Assembly (NCBI GenBank): GCA_963931865.1
Contig: OZ007518.1
Span: forward strand, 6,440,570 to 6,504,569
From: Axinella damicornis
Lineage: Eukaryota > Porifera > Demospongiae > Axinellida > Axinellidae
Direction of reading: 5' to 3'
Length of the DNA: 64,000 bases
This document shows positions 11,514-24,357 of this stretch, one piece after another (within the stretch, counting starts at the first letter, position 1; each line of letters opens with the position of its first letter). The position numbers and the translations under genes were made by a program. A model generated the notes under the pieces. That model was not told the DNA's origin. It did not search any database and worked only from the letters and a program-made list of their open reading frames with translations.

Positions 11514-12599
11514 CTCACGACGGTTAAGGCTGGCCCAAATTTGATTTTGGCTCAACTTTTTGCTTTACCTCTGTACTTTTGAGCATGCATTGCTATTATA
11601 TTTATTGATTATACCAAATGAAACTGTGCTTAGTCAAATGTAAACAGGATGTTGATTGTTTTCCAATAATTGGTTTCCATGGAAACCGAACCACCCACAC
11701 GTAAACATTGCCACAAACACGAACGCCTTAACGACTATTTTGCTACTTGCGGAAAGTCAAACGCCCTTCTACCCCATGAAAACGGATATTGATCGAAAGC
11801 TCTTCATGTGAGCTACCTGAATCTGGGTAGGGACACCGCCCCAGCCACAACATAAAACTCCTACAAGCAATTATAGGTGTTTTTACGACCCAAAACACGG
11901 GTCCTCTTCACTATCAGAGCTCACCTCTCGAGTTACAGCAACAGTGGTCTCTGTCCCTAGGCACAACACGTTAGTATAACTAATCTGCGATACTCTCTCC
12001 GAGTCATGGCCGCCAGGCTTGCCATCTGACTTTCCGCAAACAGCGAGGCGTTCGGCACCATCATTCTCTGGCTAGCCATGCGGCTGGTGAGCACTAATTG
12101 TGCGGTCACGATTGATGAATTTCATTTAAAATATCCTCACGTGAGTGCGGCCAACCAATAATCCAGCTAAAATTATATATCTAGAGCTTTATAGCATCAT
12201 ATAACTATTTTTCCAACTGTGCATCTTCATTCAAGCTTCCCTCTCCGGTTTGGGACTCCACATCCAGATCGATCCAGGCATACACACAGGTGAGACGGTA
12301 ACACGAAACTTTTAGATGCACATGCCAAAATTATAGAGACGTCAACGCCTAGAAGACTAAAAGATGGGAACGTGTCCTTACACACGTAGCTTACCTGTAC
12401 TGTTGTCAACTTCAGAGAGCTCCACGACGCACAAAAACATCGGATCTTGCTGGGCGAGTTTCAACGTTTACATTACACAAGTAGGATGCGGTAATATAAA
12501 CCAGATTAGTTCTCGACATAATTGAATTATAACTGCGGCGTGCGGGGCACGCCGCTACTTCCGCTTTCTGGTACTGGGGACTGCCTTAACCGTCCCGAG
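11514..12599. mobile_element. 1.09-kb TA-flanked inverted-repeat element
   Basis: The left end is CTCACGACGGTTAAGGC and the right end is GCCTTAACCGTCCCGAG: 17-bp TIRs with two mismatches, each flanked by TA (11512-11513 and 12600-12601), as for Tc1/mariner/pogo insertions. A second internal inverted pair, TTGCGGAAAGTCA (about 11748) and TGACTTTCCGCAA (about 12027), lies inside. No transposase is seen. The right end lies about 30 bp before the CCAAT/E2F-rich promoter of the next gene. Confidence 0.7.
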
Positions 12600-12603
12600 T
12601 AGA

Positions 12604-12858
12604 TTCTTTCCCGTGCGGTAACACGGCGCCCGCCAATTCAGTAGACATGCTGCATTCTGATTGGTCAATGTACACAGCTGTGCTATTTTGGGCGGGAACT
12701 TGGAAATCTTTGTGGCGCACGATGGACTTGAGCCGGGACCGACTTTGACGTGTGACTGGCGAGAGGTAAAAGGACAGTGTCTCCTCAGAATAGTTATCTC
12801 AGATTGTGGATTCCATCATCTCTCCTGTCACTTCAGTGTTCAACAACTTACTGCGAAA
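12604..12858 (+). promoter_or_regulatory. Cell-cycle-type promoter: CCAAT boxes plus E2F-like site
   Basis: CCAAT occurs at 12633-12637 and inverted (ATTGG) at 12660-12664, about 27 bp apart. TTTTGGGCGGGAA at 12686-12698 fits an E2F/DP site. No TATA box is seen. In vertebrates, E2F drives EMI1 at G1/S, which agrees with the gene that follows. Binding is inferred from motifs only. Confidence 0.55.
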
Positions 12859-13467
12859 ATGGAAAAACTCATGACGCCAAATCAGTCCTCCGTCCTCATG
12901 ACGCCCTCCTCCGTCAAGTCCGTAGGCTATTCTCCTCGAGTCCTCTCTCCCCTCTCTCTGTTGTCGCCAGCTGCGACGCCTAAGACTCCACTGAATCTTC
13001 CCCCCTCCCCTCCAGCATTCAAGGACATCCTAAGTACGTTGTACCTGGGAGGAGTACCCCAAGTTGCTGAGAGAATCGTTTCCCTCCTCAACCCAGCTGA
13101 CCTCTGCTGCTCTCAGCAAGTCTGCACAACGTGGAACGATGTCTGCTCTGGTGCCCAATTCATGAGCAAAGTGAACACCTATCGCAGGCAGTGCAAGGAG
13201 AATGTTGAAAACCTGCACAAGACCGAAGAACCAATGGAGATCACAGTATCCCCAGTTAAGCGGAGACCACTAGCTGCCTTCACCCTCAACACACAGACAC
13301 GTTTCCAGACAACAAAAACAACATCCCCAACTCCATTCAATGGCAAGTGCATCAAGCCCTGGCACGAGGGGGATATTAGTGGGGGAGTGAGCCCCAGCAA
13401 AAGACCCAGACAGTCAGAGGCCATCTGTTGTACCAAGAAGAGCAAGAAGAGGCTGCGTAGGCTGTGA
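12859..13467 (+). CDS. Emi1/Emi2-like F-box protein (APC/C inhibitor family) without a visible zinc-binding region
   Basis: A 202-residue single-exon frame begins at the first ATG (12859); the frame is open further upstream but has no ATG. The N-terminal 50 residues hold many Ser/Thr-Pro sites (MTP, YSP, LSP, ATPKTP, PPSPP). An F-box-like segment, about residues 55-95, includes IVSLLNPADLCCSQQVC and TTWNDVC. A KEN motif follows (QCKENVENL), then an RxxL motif (KRRPLAAF). The protein ends KKSKKRLRRL, matching the RL tail with which Emi proteins contact the APC/C. In known Emi proteins a Cys-rich ZBR sits between the F-box and the tail; here only a few scattered Cys remain. Other KEN-containing F-box proteins are possible, but F-box plus KEN plus RL tail favours FBXO5/FBXO43. 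Confidence 0.68.
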   Translation: MEKLMTPNQSSVLMTPSSVKSVGYSPRVLSPLSLLSPAATPKTPLNLPPSPPAFKDILSTLYLGGVPQVAERIVSLLNPADLCCSQQVCTTWNDVCSGAQFMSKVNTYRRQCKENVENLHKTEEPMEITVSPVKRRPLAAFTLNTQTRFQTTKTTSPTPFNGKCIKPWHEGDISGGVSPSKRPRQSEAICCTKKSKKRLRRL

Positions 13468-13469
13468 AC

Positions 13470-14249
13470 TTGCATCAATTGGCTGAAGTATAACTCACCT
13501 TACACTGGTGCCAACAACAAGCCTCACTCGCTATGAAGCCTCGATCCCATGCATTACTTGCTGTGAAGATGCAAGCCTGTGCAGAAGTGCACACAGAACA
13601 CCACTGAAGACCCAGACTATTATGCCCTTGAATCTGTAGTCAATTTGTATTGTCATGCTGCTGAAAAGCTTTTGAAATCAAGAATTGCATTATAATACAA
13701 GTGCAGTTGGTATACGGTATTGCAAGCAACTCAGCACACTCTTGGACAGTAGACCTTATTCCGCCAAAATGAAGTTCCAGGTTTCCGTAGCTATGACAAC
13801 ACCCCTTGTACCATAGGCTACCATGCATGCAGACATGTTGCATCGCAGATTTAATAATGACATTAATTAATAGTGTCCAATAATTATTGTTACCTCCTGC
13901 TCAACTTTCATCCAGGCTCGTGGCTGGGATTTCCTTATTGTGTTCCCGGAGACAATAGCATGTACCAATAATTATAAGACCAATCCTCTTACTGCATGAC
14001 CAGGGTTATTCCATGAGCTAGCTACTCATGTATATAGCAGAACTGGTTTCATGCTCGTGAAATCGGGGGTTGTGACTTGGCCTGTGTTGCAAGCAAAAAA
14101 ATTGAATATGTGTGAGTGAACAGTCACTTAGTTGTCACAGTCACTGAAATTAGCTATGTACAAGACAACCATTGTGACCAAGACCTGGCATATGCCTCAC
14201 TTCCAACTGATCAACAATGAATCACTGATTGTTTGAGTGATGGATGACA
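13470..14249. other. Downstream flank of the Emi-like gene
   Basis: The probable 3' UTR and intergenic DNA. No further gene is recognised. Confidence 0.35.
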
Positions 14250-14308
14250 CTAGTCTCATGTCCAGACCACACCCCCACGAGGGGGTGTGGTCTGGGCACC
14301 AGACTAGG
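14250..14308. repeat. CTAGTCTCATGTCCAGACC foldback hairpin
   Basis: CTAGTCTCATGTCCAGACCA is followed by its near-complement TGGTCTGGGCACCAGACTAG, with ACACCCCC/GGGGGTGT forming the inner stem. It is a perfect-looking cruciform of about 59 bp related to the TAGCCTCG family. Confidence 0.75.
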
Positions 14309-15001
14309 ATAACACCACCTAGCTAATTGCAGATCAATGTGTTACCAGATATGTATGACTGTACTACAGCAAAATAATACTTCACAATCATAGTCAACTG
14401 TACAAAAGTTTAATTTTGCGATCCCTATTATGTGATTGCATAAAGGTGACCGTGACAGCCATTGCCTGGTATGCAGTTCATGTACCCTGTCTGCAGCACA
14501 CTGTGAAATATTCAATGAAAATTTGTGATGCCTATTATAAAGTGAAAGCCAGTAGCCAATCTGCAGCACGTTGTGAAATATTCAGTGCAGGATGGATAGG
14601 GCTCAGCCCTGGCTCACCATTCAGCGATAACCCACACAAACCAAGATAGGTGTGCATGGGATCTGCAGACAGAACAGAGAAGCAATGCAGTGTATTACCT
14701 GTGGCCGATAATATAAAGTCAGGGTTGCATAGAGGATTTTAAACTTTGGTGGGGGATATGTTTTTCCCATTGTAGACATGACTGGGGGGATATCTCCATT
14801 TCCCATCTGAAACCTGCATAGGCTAGATAACCTTGCTCAATTATATCATTTCCTTGGCAGACGTATACCAAGTACAAACTACAAAGCAATTCTTCTGTTC
14901 TTCCCATCCAGTTATATATACCCATGACACGGAAGACAGCAACTTAACCAGATGTCAACAGAGTGGTGGAAAGGCACACAGTACTTTGTGTACTATACAT
15001 A
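14309..15001. other. Unassigned stretch with a short direct repeat
   Basis: CTGCAGCAC, 3 nt, then GTGAAATATTCA occurs twice about 75 bp apart (14490 and 14563). Nothing else is recognised. Confidence 0.35.
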
Positions 15002-15410
15002 GTTGGGGCGAGCCTGAGCGAGCCCCACACTAGCGTGACTTCATTGCGCTCTGCGTGTGTATGCTTGCTTGCTTGTCCGGTGGATTTAGCAATTACCGTA
15101 AATTTTAAATCAGCGAATTTCACTTGCACGTGCACAATAATATTCAAATTCAATGAACTCGACGAACCATCTAGCTACCTGTTCGATGAACGATGGCGAC
15201 AACAAAGACGGAGACCACTCGTGGACATTGGCTAGAGCACCATGAACATTCTTCCTCCTCGGCGACACTGACAAAGACGGGGGCAGCGCGTTGACCTACA
15301 CGTACCTTAGCCTCGAACCCAGGCGCGGATAATCATGTGAATGCAACTGCTCCTTGCATGCCCTGCACGCGCATACATATGCACTTCGCTCAGGCTCGCC
15401 TGACAACGGC
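15002..15410. mobile_element. MITE with GCGAGCCTGAGCGA termini
   Basis: The left end reads GTTGGGGCGAGCCTGAGCGA and the right end CTTCGCTCAGGCTCGCCTGAC. Related internal text (GGCGACAACAAAGACGGAGA) and a related right end (CGCTCAGGCTCGCC) recur near 59110-59385. No coding capacity is seen. Confidence 0.55.
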
Positions 15411-15534
15411 TGTACAATGACATCTGCACTTCTAGCAGTCCACAATCATAAACTTTAACTCTTTGCACGCACTATAGTGGCCCTACAGCGATTTTGAACG
15501 GTTAGCTTTTAAACACCTGTATGCATTGGCACCG

Positions 15535-15630
15535 ACAGTACGGCGATGTGGTGTAGAGAGTAGTGCACGTGAATGGTAATGCGAACATTGGCGGTTCGAA
15601 TCCAGAAAGAGCAACTCCTTTTTTTTATCT
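15535..15630 (+). ncRNA. tRNA-like pol III unit (SINE head or tRNA pseudogene)
   Basis: A box-like TGGTGTAGAGAGTAG is at 15548-15562. A consensus B box, GGTTCGAATCC, is at 15593-15603, 31 bp further on. An 8-T run at 15619-15626 could terminate pol III. I could not fold a full acceptor stem, so a tRNA-derived SINE head is more likely than an active tRNA gene. Confidence 0.5.
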
Positions 15631-15886
15631 TTCATTTTGGTTTTTCTAACTCATTAATTATTCATAAGTATTATCCCACGTGCAAAACTTGCTAGGAAAC
15701 TTCGTACCATTGTTACTCACCAAAATAAGTCACATGTAGCCAAAATTTAAAAAACGAGTATTCCTACATCATGGTAGGAAACTGGTATAATATTATTCAA
15801 CCAAATGTGATCTACACCGGCACATTGCAACCCTTCCCACCATATACAAATGAAGCCGGGGGAAGAGTGGCAGGTAGGGAATTTAC

Positions 15887-18149
<2,263 letters not shown>

Positions 18150-18299
18150 CTACAAAAGGAAAGAAAGACAAAGGAAATTTCACCTAGAGTTGTCCAACAT
18201 GCATAATTATCCCTATTTGTTTTGTTTTTGTGATACCCTGAGGGGTTTGCCATAGTGGTGGCTAATGAGGGCCAGGAGAAGACAGAGCCTATTATTTAA

Positions 18300-18455
18300 T
18301 GGACACAAAATTACAGTATCGTTCTTCTAAATTTTGGGGGTAGGGTTGAGTCCACCCTGAAGGAGAAATATCTCTGTTGCATAGCAGGACCAGAAACTGG
18401 GCCTTTCGGACCCACAGTCCAATGCTTTAATTACTTGGCCACAAAGCAACCCAGT
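18300..18455 (-). mobile_element. tRNA-derived SINE
   Basis: Read on the minus strand it begins GGGTTGCTTTGTGGCCAAG, then TTAAAGCATTGGACTGTGG, then GGTCC. These are A-box and anticodon-arm-like blocks shared with the SINE at 56446. The B-box region is less clear. In copy B the same SINE is split by a 4.26-kb insertion. Confidence 0.6.
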
Positions 18456-18680
18456 TGGTGAAAGATACATTGTATTCATCTATGGCCCAAGAATTCTTTG
18501 GACAAGAGAGGATGGATCACTGGTCTAGTGACAGGTAGCAGCAATCATGCTGTCAACCTACACAATCATCTAATCCATGGATGAGATATCGATGCCAGGA
18601 GAATAAGCAGTACTCAATTGTTAGTTGAATGAGGAAGTACACACAACAATATTACAACAATATTATATTAAGCCAGTTAG

Positions 18681-19563
18681 TGAGGGTGAACCAAAGAACT
18701 ACAGTGCCATGGAGTATTCACTATCCCATACTGATTATGGTCTATATATAGGTTAGACACTGAGACCAAGGGATCTACGCGATTTAGAAACCCGAGGGCC
18801 CTGGGCTGTAGCGTCCCGAGCGCAGCGAGGGCGCTACTAAGGGCCCGAGGGTTTCTAAATCGCGTAGATCCCATTGGTCTCAGTGTCTAACCGATTTAGA
18901 GTATAGCAACGGTAACTACGCTAGCGCTTCAGTTGTCAACAGAATAACCTACGAGTTGGAGGTCCTTTTCGACGAAATAACACTGGAAACGAGTACAAGG
19001 CAGATACTAGCGCTGTGTGCCCTCGCTGCGCTCGGGACGCTACAGCCCAGGGCCCTCAGGTTTCTAGATCCCTTGGTCTAGAGTACAGCAACGGTAACTA
19101 CGCTAGCGCTCCAGTTTTCAACAGAATAACTTACCATCGGATGTCCTTTTCGAAGAAATAACAGACTGGCTACGAGCAGCAGGTAAACGCTGACATGGCG
19201 CGCGAGTGACTTGCGCGCACGAGCAGTCATATGGCTCCGCCCCTCAACTTGGCTCCACCCCACCAGTGCCGTCATTTACCGCTTCGAGCTCTCGCGTAGC
19301 TCGTGTACTGATGTAGCCGTCCAACAAAGACAAGAGTAGTACGCAGACATGTGCACTGCCAACAATTCTAAAGCAGCTGCATGCTATAATTTTTATGTAG
19401 TTGCCATGGATTTCAAGTTGGCAGTAAACAATAATTGTGTATCCTGGGGGCTCAATAGAAAACCCCATACGAGGTTTTCTATTGAAGACGAGGTTTTCTA
19501 TCAGATTTAGATACCTCGCAGTGAGTAATCTGATTGGTGGAATTGGTACAACTATACTCTAAG
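18681..19563. mobile_element. 0.88-kb insertion specific to copy A, with a 53-bp-arm palindrome
   Basis: Copy B runs directly from ATATTAAGCCAG to TGTATATGCAATTAC, so this block is extra in A. At 18755-18892 two arms (GGTTAGACACTGAGACCAA and GATCTACGCGATTTAGAAAC, with their complements) face each other. A segment of about 180 bp (AGCAACGGTAACTACGCTAG) is then repeated in tandem at 18902 and 19085. Confidence 0.7.
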
Positions 19564-20688
19564 TATATGCAATTACATTTGCTGTTGACCTTGCCAAGGG
19601 ATGCCATGGGGTCTGCCAATGTCCTTTGCAAATGTGGTCTCGAAAATGGCGTTTCTCTGTCTTCTACTAGTCATCCTTTGTCTCCACACGTTGTGGGCAA
19701 ACTTAACACGTACATGTACATGTACGTGTGTGCATTACAAATAGTAATGGGGAAGTTTTCTTGGCCATCATACACACCTTCCTTCCACTCTTATGCCATT
19801 ATGTACTCCTGATGCAAACAATGTTGGTAACAATAATGATTGTAATAATCATTTACCTCTTGAAGACCCGACTGGAGTCCTGAAATCAAGGGAGAGCGAG
19901 CTGGCAGTGTGCCTGGGAGGTCTCAGCGAGGGTGGAGCACTGTGGATGCAAGTAAATTTTTTCACACTTCTTGTATACATGTACATGTACATGTACATTG
20001 TATAATTATACACAATCAACCTGGATTTGAATCAAGCTTGGAAAACACACCTTCATGACCTTTCTTGGAGGCAGAATATTTTATGTTAAAATGTAAGCGC
20101 TAGGACATATGGCCACTCAACGTGTAATCGTAATTTCCACCTCCGCATCCCATGCTATAAGTCTGGAACACCCTCAGCAGGAGCCCATAACCACAGCTTA
20201 ACCGTCAGGTGTTGGATAGCACCCAATAAACTCCTTATACAGATTTCAATTCCGTTATAGGGCTGCACATGATGTAGTATAAGTATAGGTGCACAGTAAT
20301 TGAGTGCTGGCTAGCCACGACAACGGACGCTTTGGGAGAAATTCTTGGCAAATGACCTTGTGAAGGACATCCTCCTATGAGGCAAAAGTGCCACTTGATA
20401 ATAAACGTTCCTTTCGAACAAGGCAGCATGCACCCAAGGCAGAAACCTACAGACCAGGAGAGCCCAATAGTGAGTCTTTGAGCATGTATAGCTGAATGTG
20501 TTGACAAGAAAGAGAACTCGGCGTCTGCTGGCACTGAAGAGAGAAGTTATGTCCAGGGCAACTATTGAGGTTGGCTTGCTTGGTTTTTGTACATGTAGCT
20601 CCCTCTACAAGTCCATCGAGCTACCTCAATGGATGGCAGTTGCACATGACATGTCTGCAGTGTGCTAAACGTTTACATGTACATGCAT
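19564..20688. other. Copy A noncoding stretch
   Basis: It aligns with copy B 33353-34490. There is a conserved ACATGTACATGTAC simple repeat near 19710 and 19975. No exon was recognised. Confidence 0.4.
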
Positions 20689-21074
20689 GGGGCCACCGTT
20701 CACCTTTTTGCCGACGCAATCCCCCTTTTTGCCATGACCTGTGAACCAACAACCAACCATGACATCATAATGACGTGTGCGTAGTATACGGAGGTATACG
20801 GTCCAAGTAATAAGATATACGGAGGTGCACAAGTAATGGACACATGCAATGAAGGTTTACGACATGTTGACAATCCGAGGCCGTGGAAGAAGCGTGTCCT
20901 CCAACCAAGAAGCTCTGCAGTTGTGGGGCAGATCTCTCATAACTGAGCGTATATCATGTCAAGAAACTCTTGGCTGGGTCGAATCACTTGAAGGTACAGG
21001 CAGCGAGTGGGATGCGGGTGCCCACGTCCACCAAGAGGACGCCTGTGGTGCAAATGGAGATAGCTAGAGGGCCT

Positions 21075-21111
<37 letters not shown>

Positions 21112-21252
21112 GGGAGGCGGTTTTGACAGCATAAAAGGCTAGAATCCATGCAAGCACCAAATTGCCACTCTGAGTACTTTTTTTTGCCTGAGGGGAGAAA
21201 CAACCAACCAACTAAAGTGGCATTGCGTCTGGCAATTTGGTAACTGTGGCCC
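20689..21252. mobile_element. GGGGCCACCGTT/AACTGTGGCCC MITE, copy 1
   Basis: It is absent at the matching place in copy B. It starts GGGGCCACCGTT and ends AACTGTGGCCC, with TGTACATG on both sides as the likely target duplication. It matches the element at 57214-57708. It contains a 34-nt G run (21075-21108). No coding capacity. Confidence 0.75.
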
Positions 21253-21403
21253 ATGTGTACATGTTCACTTCCAGTTATTCTGTTAGTCTGTGATTCTGTG
21301 TTCTGTGCTTAAATAGGTCCTCAAGTTCACTTACGTAATAGTCACACCCAGGTATGTACGTTTTATTTACATGCAGTGATGCACCGATAATTGGATCGGT
21401 TAA

Positions 21404-21934
21404 CCCTTTAACCACTGAATTCTTCCCACCAAGACAACACATTTTCATGCATTCAGCGCACACCACTTTCGTAGGTACTCCTCTCCCACAGCATTCGCTC
21501 CTCAGCGGCCAAACTTGGTGGGGCCCGCACACATTGAGAGACCCCTCTGGCAATACCGTTAATGATATTCATGACCCCCCACAAGCCCAGCAATCGGAGG
21601 TCAAAGGTGGATGTCAGCCGGATTTTCGCCCAGCATTTCCCTAAACTTGGGCCAGATCTGACTGATGGCACACCTTACACCACCAATTTGCAGGTTTTCT
21701 TGAGGCCCTGGGTGGGGTCTATGAATATCATTAGAATCAAAAATTCTCGGGTCAATGAGTATCATTAAAACAAAAAAAAACCCACGACAGGCACAGACCA
21801 AATTTTTGAGTTCGGTCCTCAAAGTCGTCCCTAGGCCCTCTGAAGCCTTTTTGGTCTCTTTTTGGACTGACGAGAAGCCCTACAAGTGCATAGGGTCTAA
21901 ATGACGCCTATAGACGTCAATGGGGCTTAAAGGG
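21404..21934. mobile_element. piggyBac-like TTAA MITE, copy 1
   Basis: 531 bp, starting CCCTTTAACCAC and ending GGGCTTAAAGGG, flanked on each side by TTAA (21400-21403 and 21935-21938). Copy B keeps the unfilled site ATCGGTTAACGGTATC at about 34648. TTAA duplications and CCC...GGG termini are the piggyBac signature. It is about 90% similar by eye to 24519-25121. Confidence 0.88.
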
Positions 21935-21938
21935 TTAA

Positions 21939-23620
21939 CGGTATCGGGCCGATAATGCCATTCCTGGGTGCTAGCATTGTCAGCTCAATGTTTGTTGCGG
22001 AGTATAGAGAAGAGACGACGTTTATTTGGGAGTTTTATTCGGTCTGAGAGGGTCTAAAGTTAGCTGTTTTACAGTGGTTGAGGACAAAAGATTTGACAAG
22101 GTGAGGCAAACACAAGAACTTACAATATTGGATTGGTTATCGGTATCGGCAGATATCTATCGGATTATCGGAATATCGGTATAAGACCATCACTAGTTTT
22201 ATTTCCACTTCTGCTACAAACACAGGACATTGTGTAAACGTATAGTACCCCACTCACAAACGACACCCAGGGTAAATGGTTGTAGGAAAACACACCTTGT
22301 GAATACATGCACTTACACAACTTCCACATTGGCCACATCAGGCAGAGAAGGCGTATACGTCCTTTCATTTCCAGCCAGAGCTCTGGGCCATAGCCAAGCC
22401 CTCCAGTCATACCATGATACGACTGACAGCCGAGAGAGCTCAGATGGGAGATACTGGAGGAGGAGGAGTATGCGTCAGCTGCTGGGATATGTACCATCAC
22501 TCATACAAATATGTTGCAACTCTTTACGGCCCAAGATATATCTCATGATCATTTTCAGTCTTCAAAACTTGTAAACGTTCTGTTCCCTTGCATTGCTGGG
22601 CTTAAAACTGATCCCACAGGTCATCCTAAGTAGATCGATACAGAACTCTAACCACACCCACCAATCAGCAATCAGAGGTGTCCCAGGAAATGCAACCAGT
22701 CATAGCTGAAACATGTCCATTTATGCCAAAATGACAGAAACAGCCCTGGCAGTGCCAAGTAAAGCCTTTCTACACCGAAGCCCACGCACCCACTAGCCAC
22801 GTTCCTAGACCGTGTGGGAGGAGAGGCTTTCTCTCCTCCCACACGGCCTACGAGGCTACCCACCCACCTCCCCTTGTCCCAGTACCCTTTATGCTCATAC
22901 AGAACCTTAAGGACATTGCCGGATGTGCCATCATGAAGCTGAAAGTCTCACAACATAAAAAATTATATTATGTGCTATGGGCCCTAAAGGATAAGCCCAA
23001 CCTGCAGTTTGGACCAACCAGATACCCAGTGCAGGGTTTGGGCCAGTACAAGCCAGATCACCCCACATAAAAGAGAGAGGTGCTTGCACAGTGAGATTTG
23101 AACTACTAGCTATCACTTCAGGCGGACAGAGTGAATGGGACATTCAGTAGTTCTAGAAGCATTTCCCAGAAATGGATGATGTCGGTTTTCAATGCAGCCA
23201 ATTTTCAGTGAGGCCAGTGAATGGGAGTCAGCTAGCAGCTGGAACCATTCCACAGTGATACATGTAGATAGTTGGGATGCTTGCTGCACGTTATGGGGCA
23301 ATGTGATAATGCTGTCAGCCATGTACGTAATTTCACACATGCAATTTAACTGTAACCCACTTGCAATTTAACTGGGACGTTTCTCACTAGACAAAATGTC
23401 CAAGGCCTTTCGCATAATGATGGGAAAGCCAGAACAAAGCTGGTATTCCAGCATGCGTGATATGACTTAAAACTGAAACTGCAGTCATGTGTTAATAACA
23501 TAAGGTAAGGTGCAGTCACTATAATAATAGTTTACTTCTAACAATGTTTTCTGCCACTTAGCAACCACGTTGCACAATAATGAACTTTACAAGTAGACAA
23601 GTGTTAATTATTATAAGTGT
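21939..23620. other. Copy A noncoding stretch with a foldback
   Basis: It aligns with copy B 34655-37440. It contains a hairpin at 22809-22848 (CCGTGTGGGAGGAGAG facing its complement) inside a TAGCCTCG-family remnant. No exon is recognised. Confidence 0.4.
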
Positions 23621-23689
23621 ACGGCCAATTCCTATACCATACCATACATACATGAGCACTGTGCTGCTACACCGGGTGTACCCGATACT

Positions 23690-24176
23690 CTCCGAGACCT
23701 AGAGACCTCGAGGTACCTTCGTGCTCTGAACAAAATTTTTGAGAGGGGGATTCTATCCGATGGGAGAATTCAGGTGATTGATGATGAAGAAATATTACTG
23801 ATGCGAGAGGGATTCGCCTATTTTGAAAGCTGGTATGAGTTGGCTGAGCTCGTGGATGGAGCTGACCCAGACATGCAGCACTACTCAGACAGATTTTCCA
23901 GCATGGCAGGTAAATGGGTTTACTTTGTACATTAATAATACCCTGGGTACTTCATCACACCAGTTCGCATCAATGGGAGTGCAATCGAGAGGTAGCTACT
24001 TCAGCCAGCTGAAATATGCAGCGAGGGGACAAATTTCCGCCATCAACTTTGAAACTGCACAAGTAGCAGTTGAAACTACCAAGGCTGCTTCTACCAAGCG
24101 ACCTCGTGAGGCTGACTGTAGAGATGCAGGTTTAGATCTGCATCCTGGTAAGCAAACCAAAAAGCGAAAGGTTTGA
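23690..24176 (+). pseudogene. P-element/THAP9-like transposase C-terminal fragment, copy A
   Basis: Translated pieces: VPDTLRDLE-like text, then LRALNKIFERGILSDGRIQV, FPAWQVNGFTLYINNTLG, and SRGSYFSQLKYAARGQISAI followed by NFETAQ. The last block resembles the GSAVESxFSQLKxxxGGxLSAxNYxTA motif of P-element/THAP9-type and related transposase proteins. The end is KQTKKRKV, a nuclear-localisation-like tail. Frames change near 23870 (an extra base relative to copy B), so this copy is broken. No zinc finger or catalytic core is visible. The family call is tentative. Confidence 0.45.
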
Positions 24177-24357
24177 TCACTCAACTGATTAATTTGCCTG
24201 TATGTACATTAGCAACATTTTGCTGTTGATATTCCCATGACAAGCACACTGATATGTATCATCTACAAGTTATTAATTATCACTGATCATCAAAGTGTTA
24301 CATTCACATTCAGTAAAACTGGCTGCTGTTCATGATTGCATGTGTTAACAATCTTGC

